Origin: JAAYOS01 sp050950785
GTDB taxonomy: Bacteria > Bacillota > Clostridia > Oscillospirales > JAAYOS01
Reading direction: 5' to 3'
NCBI GenBank assembly: GCA_050950785.1
Contig: JBMNIG010000005.1
Location: forward strand, 31,435-95,434
DNA length: 64,000 nucleotides
Shown: piece by piece, positions 34,912 through 44,097 of the stretch
Position numbering within the stretch: the stretch's first letter is position 1
Layout of the letters: each line of letters starts with the position of its first letter
Notes under the pieces: model-generated
Databases searched by the model: none
Seen by the model: the letters and a program-made list of their open reading frames with translations, nothing else
Told to the model about the DNA's origin: nothing
Program-made: the position numbers and the translations under genes

Positions 34912-35607
34912 ATGTCACTTTATGCAATTGGTGACCTGCATCTGTCTACAGGCACTGACAAACCTATGGACGTCTTTGGAGGTGCATGGGAAAATTATAC
35001 CGAAAAAATAAAACAAGGTTTTAGTGATGTCGGGGAAGAGGACACAGTTGTGCTCTGTGGAGATATTTCCTGGGGTACGAGCTTGAGTGAATCACTTAGT
35101 GATTTTCGTTTTATATCACAGCTTCCTTCAAAAAAAATCCTCCTTAAAGGTAACCATGATTATTGGTGGTCAACTGTATCTAAAATGAACAAGTTCTTTC
35201 AAGCGGAGGGAATCCACGATTTTGAGATACTTCACAATAACTGCATAATAAGAGAAGGTGTTGCTTTATGCGGCACAAGGGGTTGGTTTTTTGAAAATGA
35301 GTTTACTGACGATCATGACAAGAAGGTATATCAGCGCGAGTTGATGAGGCTTGAGACATCATTAAAGATGGGAAAAGTCTCAGGGGCAGAAAAAATCTTT
35401 GTATTTCTCCATTATCCTCCGCTAACATTGGACTATGCTTGCGATGATATACTTGATTTATTGGCAAAGTATAGTGTAGACATGTGTTGCTATGGGCATT
35501 TACATGGAAACAGCCATCGGAGGGCGGTGACAGGGAAAAGGGACGGAATCGACTTTAAACTGGTATCGGCAGACCATGTCGGCTTTAAACCGGTAAAAAT
35601 TCTTTAA
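34912..35607 (+). CDS. Calcineurin-like metallophosphoesterase
   Basis: 231 residues. Dimetal motifs in order: GDLHLST (about residue 7), GDISWGTSL (about 48), KGNHDYWW (about 80), YGHLHGNSH (about 195). Distinct from YfcE-type phosphodiesterases by the GNHDYWWST signature. Substrate unknown. ATG start with CGGAGGA. It is followed by the trigger factor gene after a palindrome. Confidence 0.85.
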   Translation: MSLYAIGDLHLSTGTDKPMDVFGGAWENYTEKIKQGFSDVGEEDTVVLCGDISWGTSLSESLSDFRFISQLPSKKILLKGNHDYWWSTVSKMNKFFQAEGIHDFEILHNNCIIREGVALCGTRGWFFENEFTDDHDKKVYQRELMRLETSLKMGKVSGAEKIFVFLHYPPLTLDYACDDILDLLAKYSVDMCCYGHLHGNSHRRAVTGKRDGIDFKLVSADHVGFKPVKIL

Positions 35608-35623
35608 AAAAGTATGGAAAAAT

Positions 35624-35644
35624 CATTCTATATCTGATAGAATG
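35624..35644. promoter_or_regulatory. 8-bp inverted repeat upstream of tig
   Basis: CATTCTAT, 5-nt spacer, ATAGAATG. It lies 60 bp before the tig start, has no T-run and could be an operator covering the tig promoter (-10-like TAGAAT at 35638-35643). No heat-shock CIRCE or CtsR box was seen before tig, clpP or clpX. Confidence 0.4.
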
Positions 35645-35705
35645 TATTAGATTGTTCTGTAGTCGCTATAGCGGCTGCTGTTATTGTCAGGAGGATCATT
35701 CATCA

Positions 35706-37169
35706 ATGAATGTAAAAAGTAAAGAAAAAAAAGAAAAAAGTATAGTTGAACTTACTATCGAAGTTTCCAAGGAGGAATTCGAACAGGCCTGTGTAACTGC
35801 ATACAAAAAACGGGTCAAAGATATCACATTACCCGGATTCCGCAAGGGCAAAGCTCCACGGAAGATGATAGAGAGGATGTACGGAGAATCCTTTTTCTGG
35901 GAAGATGCAGTCAACGAATCCTATCCCAAAGCATATGAGAGTGCTATTAAGGAGACTGAGCTCAACCCGGTCGGCAGAGCAGATATGGAGATAGTCGACA
36001 TATCTAGCGAAGGCTACACCTTTAAGGCAATGGTTCCGGTCAAACCGGAGGTATCTATTGCTGATTACAAGGGTATTGAGGCAGAGAAGCCTAATGTTGA
36101 GATCAATGATGATGAAGTTGACGCTGAAATTGAACGCTTGCGCAAGCGAAATGCTCGGATCGAGACGGTTGAGCGCGAAATCAAAGTCGGCGATACAGCT
36201 ATTATTGACTTTGAAGGTTTCAAGGATGGAGTGCCCTTTGAGGGTGGTAAGGCTGAACGCCACCAACTTGAGATCGGTTCAAATTCATTCATACCCGGAT
36301 TTGAAGATAAACTTGTGGGCGCAAAAGCCGGTGACGAGCTTGATCTTGACCTAACATTCCCCGAACAGTACCATGCCGAAGAACTTGCCGGCAAAGATGT
36401 GGTCTTTAAGGTCAAGGTTCATGAAGTCAAGGAATCTATTCTTCCCGAGCTCGATGACGAGTTCGCCAAGGATGTTTCTGAATTTGATACCTTGGAGCAG
36501 CTAAAAGAAGATATTAAAGCAAATCTTCTCAAATCGAGGGAAGAGGCCGCAGATAATGCATTTGAAAATGCTGTTTTCAGTAAGCTGGTTGAGAAGCTGC
36601 AGGCTGATATCCCTGAAGCGATGATCGACAGTCGATTGGACAACATGGTTGAAGATTTTGCGTACCGTATAAGCTCACAAGGTATTCCGTTTGATCAATA
36701 CCTTGAAATGATGGGCATGAATATGGACAGCTTCAGGTCATTTTACAGACCGCAAGCAGAGTATCAGGTCAAGCTAAATCTTTCACTTGAGAAGGTTGCA
36801 GAGCTTGAGAACATAGAAGTCGGTACTGAGGACGTTGAAGAAGAATATAATAAATTAGCGGAACAGTATAATATGGAAGCCGACAAGGTTAAGATATTGT
36901 TGCCGGAAGAATCCATGAAATCCGATTTGCTCATGCGGAAAGCAGCCGACTTCGTTAAAGAAAATGCAGTGGCTGTTCCTCCCTCTGATAAAGCAGAAAC
37001 CACTGAGGAGGAGAGCTCTGACAAAAAAGACGATGCAAAGGGCAAAACTAAGACTACAAAAAAGACAAAGTCTGCAGCAAAGACTACAAAGAGCAAAGTT
37101 GCTAAGTCTGAAGAGAAGCCTGAAAAGGAAGTAACCGGCGATTCCGAAAGCACGGAGAACAACGAATAA
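35706..37169 (+). CDS. tig: Trigger factor (ribosome-bound chaperone) with extra Lys/Ser/Thr-rich tail
   Basis: 487 residues from ATG 35706, with AGGAGG upstream; an extra 18 in-frame residues further upstream look non-coding. N-terminal ribosome-binding motif GFRKGKAPRKMIE, PPIase domain with GDTAIIDFEGFKDG and GFEDKLVGAKAGDE, then the helical C-domain. Residues about 420-487 are a low-complexity tail of Lys, Ser, Thr and Glu, longer than in most trigger factors (about 430). It folds nascent chains and isomerises proline bonds. clpP-clpX follow. Confidence 0.95.
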   Translation: MNVKSKEKKEKSIVELTIEVSKEEFEQACVTAYKKRVKDITLPGFRKGKAPRKMIERMYGESFFWEDAVNESYPKAYESAIKETELNPVGRADMEIVDISSEGYTFKAMVPVKPEVSIADYKGIEAEKPNVEINDDEVDAEIERLRKRNARIETVEREIKVGDTAIIDFEGFKDGVPFEGGKAERHQLEIGSNSFIPGFEDKLVGAKAGDELDLDLTFPEQYHAEELAGKDVVFKVKVHEVKESILPELDDEFAKDVSEFDTLEQLKEDIKANLLKSREEAADNAFENAVFSKLVEKLQADIPEAMIDSRLDNMVEDFAYRISSQGIPFDQYLEMMGMNMDSFRSFYRPQAEYQVKLNLSLEKVAELENIEVGTEDVEEEYNKLAEQYNMEADKVKILLPEESMKSDLLMRKAADFVKENAVAVPPSDKAETTEEESSDKKDDAKGKTKTTKKTKSAAKTTKSKVAKSEEKPEKEVTGDSESTENNE

Positions 37170-37347
37170 TCTTTGATACAAAGGCATTTTAAGCCTATTT
37201 GGGCAATATGCTATTGTTGAAAGATCAACTTCATAGGGAAATGAGTAACGTGTGATTGCAAATCTGCCTCAAACACTTGCAAGGAAGCTGCTATGCAGCA
37301 AAAAGTTTAGGTTTTGCATTGTACAAACGCTGTAAGGAGTGAACAAT

Positions 37348-37929
37348 ATGAGTCTAGTACCAATGGTTGTTGAGCAAACAAGCAGAGGAGAAAGGTCTTA
37401 CGATATATATTCTCGCCTCCTCAATGATCGTATCATTTTCCTATCGGAAGAAGTAAACGATGTGACCGCAAGTCTCGTAGTAGCCCAGCTTCTCTATTTG
37501 GAAGCTCAAGATCCTGATAAGGACATCCAGTTCTATATAAACAGCCCCGGTGGCTCTGTATCTGCGGGAATGGCAATTTACGACACGATGCAATATATTA
37601 AGTGTGATGTATCGACTATTTGCATTGGTATGGCTGCTAGCATGGGGGCATTCCTCCTTGCTGCCGGTGCAAAAGGTAAGAGGTTTGCTCTTCCAAATGC
37701 AGAGATAATGATCCATCAGCCCATGGGTGGTGCAAAAGGTCAGGCCACCGACATCAAGATCCATGCGGAACAGATCCTCCGCATCCGGGACAAGATCAAC
37801 AAAATTCTCTCTGAGCGCACAGGGCAGCCGGTCGAAAAGATAGCCCAGGACACAGAACGTGATAATTTTATGACAGCTGAACAGGCAGTTGCATATGGAT
37901 TGATCGACAAGATCCTTGTGAGCCGCTAA
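37348..37929 (+). CDS. clpP: ATP-dependent Clp protease proteolytic subunit
   Basis: 193 residues. Catalytic Ser in GMAASMGAFLL, His in IMIHQPMGGAKGQ, Asp in TERDNFMTAEQA. Start at ATG 37348 (AAGGAG 8 nt upstream) rather than GTG 37339. It forms the barrel protease that degrades substrates fed by ClpX, whose gene follows after 22 bp. Confidence 0.96.
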   Translation: MSLVPMVVEQTSRGERSYDIYSRLLNDRIIFLSEEVNDVTASLVVAQLLYLEAQDPDKDIQFYINSPGGSVSAGMAIYDTMQYIKCDVSTICIGMAASMGAFLLAAGAKGKRFALPNAEIMIHQPMGGAKGQATDIKIHAEQILRIRDKINKILSERTGQPVEKIAQDTERDNFMTAEQAVAYGLIDKILVSR

Positions 37930-37951
37930 AAACAAGCCATAGGAGTTTAGC

Positions 37952-39250
37952 ATGACCAAAAACGATGAAAAGAGACTGGTGCGTTGCTCATTTTGCGGCA
38001 AACACCAAGACCAGGTGCAGCGCTTGATTGCCGGACCTGGAGCATATATATGCAATGAGTGTGTCCAGCTCTGTCTCAATATACTTGATGACAAATTCGA
38101 CAAGCCTTCTTCCGGATTTGGAGAGCTTCTAAAGCCAAAGGAAATTCGGGCTTTCTTAGACGAATACATTATTGGTCAGGATGAGGCAAAAAAAATACTC
38201 TCAGTAGCGGTTTATAACCACTACAAGAGGATCCATAACCAGGATGACAGCGACATTGAGCTCCAGAAGAGCAATATAGTCTTGCTTGGGCCTACAGGGT
38301 CAGGTAAGACCTTTATTGCGCAAACCCTCGCAAAACTGCTTAATGTACCCTTTGCCATAGCAGATGCCACAACCCTCACCGAAGCCGGATATGTCGGTGA
38401 AGACGTTGAAAACATCCTGCTTAGGCTGGTTCAAGCTGCTGACTATGACGTCGAGCTTGCAGAAAAGGGGATCATATACATTGATGAAATTGATAAAATA
38501 TCCAGAAAGAGCGAAAATGTCTCAATTACCAGGGACGTAAGCGGAGAAGGTGTACAGCAAGCCCTCTTAAAAATATTAGAGGGAACTGTAGCCAATGTTC
38601 CACCGCAGGGTGGACGCAAGCATCCTCATCAGGAGTTTATTCAAATCAACACCTCGAACATACTGTTTATATGTGGTGGTGCTTTCGACGGCATCGACAA
38701 AATTATCGAGAACCGCATCGGACGCATGGGGATAGGCTTCGGAGCCGAGCTTAAGAAGAGTGATGTTGAGCGCAACAAGATCCTACAGGAGATAGAACCT
38801 CACGACCTTATCAAGTATGGTATTATCCCTGAGCTTGTTGGACGTCTTCCAATTATTGCTCCGATCAACTCTCTTACTAGGGAAGATCTGGTAAGGATTT
38901 TGACTGAACCTAAGAATGCTTTGATCAAGCAGTATAAAAAGCTCTTTGAAATGGATGAAGTCGAGCTTGAGGTCAAAACTGGAGCACTCGAAGCAATTGC
39001 CGACAAGGCTCTTGAAAGAAAAATCGGAGCCAGGGGTCTTCGGGCGGTAATAGAGAGCATTATGACGGATATAATGTATGAAGTTCCGTCTGATGAAACG
39101 ATCGAAAAAGTGATTATTGATAAGGATTGTGTCCTCAAGAAAAGTGCCCCTGAAGTTATATACAATCCGGAAAAAGTCAGATCTGTGCCCAGTCAAAAGA
39201 AAACTACCCGCTCAAAGCAACAGCGTGGTGGCGGGAAGATAGGGGCATAG
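37952..39250 (+). CDS. clpX: ATP-dependent Clp protease ATP-binding subunit ClpX
   Basis: 432 residues. N-terminal C4 zinc finger CSFCGKHQDQV...CNECVQLC, Walker A GPTGSGKTFIAQTL, Walker B IIYIDEIDKI, pore loop GYVGEDVEN and the ClpP-contact IGF loop (RMGIGFGAELK). It unfolds tagged proteins and passes them to ClpP. Basic tail KKTTRSKQQRGGGK. AGGAG site upstream. Terminator follows at 39277. Confidence 0.97.
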   Translation: MTKNDEKRLVRCSFCGKHQDQVQRLIAGPGAYICNECVQLCLNILDDKFDKPSSGFGELLKPKEIRAFLDEYIIGQDEAKKILSVAVYNHYKRIHNQDDSDIELQKSNIVLLGPTGSGKTFIAQTLAKLLNVPFAIADATTLTEAGYVGEDVENILLRLVQAADYDVELAEKGIIYIDEIDKISRKSENVSITRDVSGEGVQQALLKILEGTVANVPPQGGRKHPHQEFIQINTSNILFICGGAFDGIDKIIENRIGRMGIGFGAELKKSDVERNKILQEIEPHDLIKYGIIPELVGRLPIIAPINSLTREDLVRILTEPKNALIKQYKKLFEMDEVELEVKTGALEAIADKALERKIGARGLRAVIESIMTDIMYEVPSDETIEKVIIDKDCVLKKSAPEVIYNPEKVRSVPSQKKTTRSKQQRGGGKIGA

Positions 39251-39276
39251 GATAAAAAATATCATTATACGAAAAT

Positions 39277-39324
39277 AACGGCGGTGTACTTCCGATTTTA
39301 CGGAAGTTCCGCCGTTTGTTTTTT
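39277..39324 (+). terminator. Terminator after clpX
   Basis: Two-part stem: AACGGCGG (39277-39284) with CCGCCGTT (39309-39316) and ACTTCCG (39288-39294) with CGGAAGT (39301-39307), then TG and six T. It is bracketed by clpX and the opposite-strand ATPase fragment. Confidence 0.85.
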
Positions 39325-39375
39325 GAACTATCTTCTTTGTGGCCTGTCAGCTTTGGAATGCATATATCTATTTCT

Positions 39376-40233
39376 TTACTCATTATTACTCTTGAAGGGG
39401 ATATGATGTTGATATCGTTGAAGCAACCGCTGTCCGATCTCATCAGCTAATGAATATATTCCATTAAAATCTATGACCGGATTGTATAGTTGTTCTATTT
39501 CATCATGGAGAGCCTTTGCAGCCCTCAAATCATCTGCAGCCTCGTCAAGAAGTGAGGCACATGTCCTGCGCAAGAATTTTAACCTCTGTCTATTATTACG
39601 TAGAATTTGAGGTGGGATATATGCATCGATATGTATCCTGCGGAAAGGCGTAGAAACGCCGGGAAAATTTGAATGGACTGTAACAAACCCAAGGGAGAGT
39701 TCAGGAATGATCAGATGATCGAGTTTTATGTCGGGGTTCATAGGGCAGTAACATGCATAAACATCATAGCCTGCCGCTAAAGCTGCGTTTCGAATTGGAG
39801 CAAGCATAAAATAGGAATAGCCGTAAGAATCATTCAACTCATAAATGCGGTCGCAGAGCTCATAAACCGTATCCGAAAGAATAATATTGCCTTGCGGAGT
39901 CATACCACTAAGAAATCGTCTTATTTCCTTACCTTCGCGCACTTCGTTTGAGGAGATTTTAGATTTTCGAGAGGTGATTTCACGTTTGATTATGCCGGCA
40001 ACTCTCTTTTTTATCTTTTCCGTGACGTTCATATTAAATACAGTACCAAAGAGATCGTCGCTGATAAACCTTGCTGCCTTGATACACCGATATACACTAA
40101 CGTATTTCGACTTATATTCGGGTATTAGACGCTTTATTGTGTCCCTAGAGTCGCCCGGTATCAAATCTCCGTTGCAAAATCTACCTAGATCGAGGTATTT
40201 TTCGACTATATATGGATATTTGGGCTCCACAAC
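39376..40233 (-). pseudogene. C-terminal half of an interrupted PRK06851-type P-loop ATPase
   Basis: 285 residues after the junction, starting VVEPKYPYIVEKYLDLGRF (the open frame continues to 40257 into element DNA). In intact PRK06851-type ATPases the phrase DGT-x-PHVIEPKYPG, broken exactly at this point here, leads from domain 1 to domain 2. Domain 2 has LSGMTPQGNI and PDIKLDHLIIPELSLGFVT; its P-loop is degenerate. The other half (44107-44403) lies 3.87 kb away on the same strand, in the right order and phase. Precise removal of 40234-44106 would restore about 384 codons. Function of the family is unknown. Confidence 0.85.
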
Positions 40234-40248
40234 ATGTGTTGGGAGCCC
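40222..40248. other. Left attachment site of the serine-recombinase element
   Basis: Imperfect palindrome: GGGCTCC, a bulged A, CAACA, centre TG, TGTTG, GGAGCCC. The left half belongs to the interrupted gene, the right half to the element. The core CATGTG (40233-40238) is shared with the right site (44106-44111), so the crossover lies in it. Confidence 0.75.
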
Positions 40249-40296
40249 ATAAAGCAAAATGTACTAGTCTATGTTTTAATATCGATCAAAACGAAC

Positions 40297-41178
40297 TTAA
40301 GGATTCATAAGCAGTCTGGCAAGCAAAGAGTCCTTTCCGAGGATGACTGTTTTCTCAGAACCGTCCAATGAAGCCTTTAATGCTTCCAACGCCTTTATAA
40401 ACTCATAAAAGTCTTTTCTATCCTCTGAATTATAGGTGTCGGCCAATAGGCGCATGTATTCAGCTTCGCCTTCTGCTACCAGCTGTGCAGACTGTGCTTT
40501 TGCGTCAGAGACAATAATGTTTACCTGCTTGTCTACATTGTTACGGATTATCGAGGCTTCGTATTCTCCGTCTGCAATAAATTTCTCAGCCATTTGATTT
40601 CGTTCGGAAATCATTCTGTTATAAACTGCTTGCTCATTGTCGGCCGGCAAATCAAGGCGTTTTACTTTAACGTCCACGATTTGGATTCCATATGACTCTG
40701 AAACGCTTGCAACGTTATGTTCTATCGAGTCATATATAATATTTCGTGTGTTGGCATCATCCTGATTTATTATCGCATTTTGCTCCAAGGTGCCCATAGC
40801 GTTTTTTAGAGCATTATATGTTAGAGCATTAAGTCTCTCTTCAGCGACTCCTATGGTTCCCAGTGACTGATAAAACATAAGCGGGTTATCGATCTGCCAA
40901 AGGATATAGCTGTCGATCGTCATATTCTTTTTATCGGCAGTCAATACCTCTGAAGGGGGTATATCGTATAGCATAATGGCTTTTGGGAAGGATTTCAAAC
41001 TGTCAACAAAGGGGATTTTCACATGTAGACCCGGTGTGGAAATGGTCTTTACGATATTCGAAAAACGGACAACACAGACATGCTCATTTTCCTGTACTAT
41101 ATAAAAAGATGATGCGACTACTATGATAACGGCAAACGCTACAACTGCCAATGCAATACCTGTTACTTTCTTTTTCAT
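40297..41178 (-). CDS. hflC: HflC-like SPFH membrane protein (element cargo)
   Basis: 293 residues. One N-terminal membrane helix (about 7-27), an SPFH/Band 7 domain with PGLHVKIPFVDSLKSFPKA, and a long helical region (AEGEAEYMRLLADTYNSED) as in HflC. HflK/HflC form large membrane cages that, with FtsH where studied, control membrane protein turnover; HflKC also affects the lambda lysis-lysogeny choice. ATG overlaps the hflK stop (ATGA). No ftsH is in the element, so any protease partner is the host's. The gene ends 60 bp from the left attachment site. Confidence 0.88.
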   Translation of the reverse strand: MKKKVTGIALAVVAFAVIIVVASSFYIVQENEHVCVVRFSNIVKTISTPGLHVKIPFVDSLKSFPKAIMLYDIPPSEVLTADKKNMTIDSYILWQIDNPLMFYQSLGTIGVAEERLNALTYNALKNAMGTLEQNAIINQDDANTRNIIYDSIEHNVASVSESYGIQIVDVKVKRLDLPADNEQAVYNRMISERNQMAEKFIADGEYEASIIRNNVDKQVNIIVSDAKAQSAQLVAEGEAEYMRLLADTYNSEDRKDFYEFIKALEALKASLDGSEKTVILGKDSLLARLLMNP

Positions 41179-42188
41179 TCTGCAATCGTCCTTTCTTTGA
41201 CAGAATTGCCTGAACCGTCGACAAAGCTCTCTAATGGTAGCATTTTCTGAGTTCCTCCCTCAGATGCATCGATATAGAGCTTTACACCTGGCAGCACGTC
41301 AGTTATAGCCTCATAGTACATACGGGAACGGGTAATATCGGGATTTAGAGCGTATTCTTTATACATGGCCTCAAACATGGCAACTTGTTGTCTTGCCTCA
41401 TTTATGCGGTTCTGCTTAAGAAATTCTGCATTTTGGATCAATTTATCGGCTTCTGCCTGAGCCTTGGGAAGTTCTGCGTTTGCATAGGCCTTTGCATCGT
41501 TGATGGCAGTTTCCGCACCCTGCTTTGCTGTTTCAACCGCTTTAAATGCTTCATTGACCTCAGGAGTAGGCGGTTCACTGTCCTGGATCTTAACGTCAAT
41601 CATCATCAAGCCGATATCGTACTCTGATAGGACGCCCAATATCAGTTCCTTGGCCTTCATTTCAATTTCACTTTTTCCGTCAGTAAGTACTCGGTCAACC
41701 TCGGTAGAGCCGATCACATTCCTAAACTGACTCTGCACGAGGTTTTTTAGGATCTTCTCAGGCTCGTAAGATCCAAATAGGTATTTCACCGGATCCGACA
41801 CTTTGTACTCAACATAGAAATCTACGTTTACAATATTGTAATCTCCGGTGATCATTTTGCTCTCGTTTTCAACAACAGTATATTGTGAGCTGTCGGAAGT
41901 ATCCGTTCTATATCCAACCTCAATTTTTTGATAAACATTTGCATCAACTTTGTGCACTCTTTGTATACCAAATGGCAACTTAAAGTGGATTCCTGCTTCC
42001 TTGATGGAGGTCACTTTTCCAAAGGTTGTGACAACTGCTAACTGTCTGTTGTTTACAGTAAACCAGCTAGTGGATGCGATAATCAATAAAATAATGATGA
42101 TTATCGCCGGAATCAGATATTTTCTGAATTTTCCAAGGTCCGGTTTATTGTTACCCCGGAATGGAGGGGTTTGTTCATAAAAACTCAT
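41175..42188 (-). CDS. hflK: HflK-like SPFH membrane protein (element cargo)
   Basis: 337 residues: short Pro-rich cytoplasmic start, membrane helix (about 25-43), SPFH domain (AGIHFKLPFGIQRVHKVDANV) and a coiled region rich in Ala/Glu/Gln (ETAKQGAETAINDAKAYANAEL). It has no Gly-rich N-terminal stretch like E. coli HflK but the order hflK-hflC and size fit. AAAGGAAG ribosome binding site. A consensus promoter lies 32 bp upstream. Transcribed divergently from the recombinase. Confidence 0.87.
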   Translation of the reverse strand: MSFYEQTPPFRGNNKPDLGKFRKYLIPAIIIIILLIIASTSWFTVNNRQLAVVTTFGKVTSIKEAGIHFKLPFGIQRVHKVDANVYQKIEVGYRTDTSDSSQYTVVENESKMITGDYNIVNVDFYVEYKVSDPVKYLFGSYEPEKILKNLVQSQFRNVIGSTEVDRVLTDGKSEIEMKAKELILGVLSEYDIGLMMIDVKIQDSEPPTPEVNEAFKAVETAKQGAETAINDAKAYANAELPKAQAEADKLIQNAEFLKQNRINEARQQVAMFEAMYKEYALNPDITRSRMYYEAITDVLPGVKLYIDASEGGTQKMLPLESFVDGSGNSVKERTIAE

Positions 42189-42220
42189 ACCGACTTCCTT
42201 TCATATAAAGAGATGACTTT

Positions 42221-42249
42221 ATTATATCGTTCTTTAGCAGCTACGTCAA
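42221..42249 (-). promoter_or_regulatory. Consensus promoter of hflK-hflC
   Basis: Minus strand TTGACG (42249-42244), exact 17-bp spacer, perfect TATAAT (42226-42221). Strong enough for constant expression of the cargo without excision. Confidence 0.8.
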
Positions 42250-42267
42250 TTTGATTTGGGAAATATA

Positions 42268-42285
42268 TACAATTCACATATTGTA
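42268..42285. promoter_or_regulatory. Operator-like inverted repeat in the divergent control region
   Basis: TACAAT, 6-nt spacer, ATTGTA, located between the hflK promoter and the recombinase genes and overlapping the likely recombinase promoter (TTGGGA, about 17 bp, TATTGT). Its binding partner is unknown. Confidence 0.4.
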
Positions 42286-42322
42286 CATCCCCTCAGTCAT
42301 ATGTTTTTTTGGAGGTGTTGAT

Positions 42323-42502
42323 ATGTCTGAGGTAAAACTAATAGTAGAGGAGGAGTTCTGTTCAGATGACGCCGAGTCCAGAAAAACAGGATTCCTTTGT
42401 CGTCTTCAGGGAATCATAGAAGGGAAAAGGGTGGAAGTCCTAACTGATAGTGAAATGAATGTTCCATTCTCATTGGAGAGTCGGGAGTACACAAAGCAAT
42501 GA
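42323..42502 (+). CDS. 59-residue protein encoded with the serine recombinase
   Basis: Starts MSEVKLIVEEEFCSDDAES; ATG 42323 with GGAGGTG 5-11 nt upstream. An acidic start with two Cys residues, then a basic stretch KTGFLCRLQGIIEGKRVEV. Not recognised as a family. It ends with the recombinase ATG inside its stop (ATGA), so it is translated with the recombinase. Candidates are a recombination directionality factor or a repressor, but nothing in the sequence proves either. Confidence 0.65.
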   Translation: MSEVKLIVEEEFCSDDAESRKTGFLCRLQGIIEGKRVEVLTDSEMNVPFSLESREYTKQ

Positions 42503-44076
42503 AATGTGCAATCTATTGCAGGCTAAGCAAAGAGGACACTGTACAGGGCGAAGCAACTAAATTCACATTGGAATCGGAAAGTATAAAAAACCAGAAGGCT
42601 CTACTACTAAGCCATGCAGAGGAAATGGGGTGGGACGTTTATAAAGTATATATAGATGAAGATTATTCAGGAGCGGACAGATATAGGCCAGCATTTCGCC
42701 AATTGTTGGCAGACGCAGAGGCTAAACACTTTTCGGTGGTGTTATGTAAGACACAGTCTAGGTTTACGCGTGATATGGAGTTAGTTGAAAGATACATACA
42801 TGATCTGTTCCCGCGATGGGGCATACGTTTTGTGGCTTTGCTAGACCATGCCGACACAGACATAAGGGGTAATAAAAAAGCTAGACAGATAAACGGCCTT
42901 GTCAACGAGTGGTATCTTGAAGATCTGTCTGAAAACATTCGTGCGGTTTTGGACAACAAGCGAAGGAAGGGCGAGTTTATTGGCAGTTTTTCACCTTATG
43001 GCTACGAAAAATCACTTACTGATAAAAATCGTTTGGTAGTTGACAAGGAGGCGGCAGAGGTTGTACGATTGATATTTTCACTTGCATCCAATGGATATGG
43101 GAAAAGGCGGATCGTAGATATACTTAATCGGATGTGCATCCCTAATCCCACAAAATATAAAGAGCAGAAAGGTTTAGCATATGTAAACAGTATGGCAAAG
43201 GACGCCTCAGGTATGTGGAACAGAACAACGGTGGGGAGGATACTAAGCAATGAAATATACACCGGTGTAATGGTTCAGGGGAAAAGACGAAAGTTGAGTT
43301 ATAAACATGCACACGTTATTGAAGTTCCTCACAGCAACTGGATTAGGGTAGAGGGAACACATGAAGCGATAATAAGTAAAGAAGATTTTGCGTTTGTACA
43401 AAAGCAAATAAGCGAAAGAAGGCGGGAAGGGAAAAAAGGGAAACCACATTTGCTTGCCGGAAAGGTCATTTGCTCAAATTGTGAAAGCACAATGCGAAAA
43501 ATCACTAACAGGTACAAAAACAAGCTATATGGTTATCTACGTTGTAATCGATGTAAAACATCAATAAACCTAGAAATCCTTGAAGATGTAATCAGAAACA
43601 AAATTTCACACTATTTGTCTTATTGTCTTAAACATCACGATACTCAACCGTTCAAAATCGATTACGGTGGATCGACTATCGGTGTTGTTGATAATGTGAT
43701 GAAGCAAATGCTTGATAGATGTAAGAAAAATATTAGGCAGTGTGTAAAAGCACTTGAAGCCATTTATATAGATCTGGCAATGGGGAGAATCACTCAGGAG
43801 CAGTCACATGACGTAATTTCATCAATACTTTCAAAAAAAGAAGACCTTGAAATGCAGCAAAGGGAATTACTCGAGCAGATGAAAGTAGTTAGTGTAAGCT
43901 ACAGTGAAAACAAAATAAAAAATAATCTAATTACTTTAGATGCAAGTGAGTGTAAAGAATATATTTCGAATGATTTGATGCAAAAGGCCGTGGCGGTGCT
44001 AGTGGACATTATATCTATCGAAAAGAAGGATCCTTCCAAAGGCGAACAAAAGGTTTTTATTCGTTGGAGCTTCTAG
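42499..44076 (+). CDS. Large serine recombinase (site-specific integrase/excisionase)
   Basis: 525 residues. Resolvase domain with catalytic Ser in YCRLSKEDT (about residue 10), RFTRDMEL and GLVNEWYLEDLSENIRAVL; then the recombinase domain (GKRRIVDILNR, TVGRILSNEIYTG), a zinc ribbon CSNCESTMRK...RCNRCKT (about 330-355) and a C-terminal coiled coil. This is the phage/ICE integrase and SpoIVCA type. It should catalyse the insertion at 40233/44106. It sits 22 bp from the right attachment site, as is usual for an integrase. Confidence 0.93.
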   Translation: MKCAIYCRLSKEDTVQGEATKFTLESESIKNQKALLLSHAEEMGWDVYKVYIDEDYSGADRYRPAFRQLLADAEAKHFSVVLCKTQSRFTRDMELVERYIHDLFPRWGIRFVALLDHADTDIRGNKKARQINGLVNEWYLEDLSENIRAVLDNKRRKGEFIGSFSPYGYEKSLTDKNRLVVDKEAAEVVRLIFSLASNGYGKRRIVDILNRMCIPNPTKYKEQKGLAYVNSMAKDASGMWNRTTVGRILSNEIYTGVMVQGKRRKLSYKHAHVIEVPHSNWIRVEGTHEAIISKEDFAFVQKQISERRREGKKGKPHLLAGKVICSNCESTMRKITNRYKNKLYGYLRCNRCKTSINLEILEDVIRNKISHYLSYCLKHHDTQPFKIDYGGSTIGVVDNVMKQMLDRCKKNIRQCVKALEAIYIDLAMGRITQEQSHDVISSILSKKEDLEMQQRELLEQMKVVSVSYSENKIKNNLITLDASECKEYISNDLMQKAVAVLVDIISIEKKDPSKGEQKVFIRWSF

Positions 44077-44097
44077 TTTTGCTTTTTGTAATTATGC

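Noticed and set aside
37170..37347. CIRCE or CtsR box before clpP
   Set aside because: No matching inverted repeat or heptad repeat was found.
40297..42188. hflKC as an ancestral neighbour of the ATPase gene
   Set aside because: Both genes lie between the two halves of one disrupted coding sequence, so they arrived with or in the insertion.
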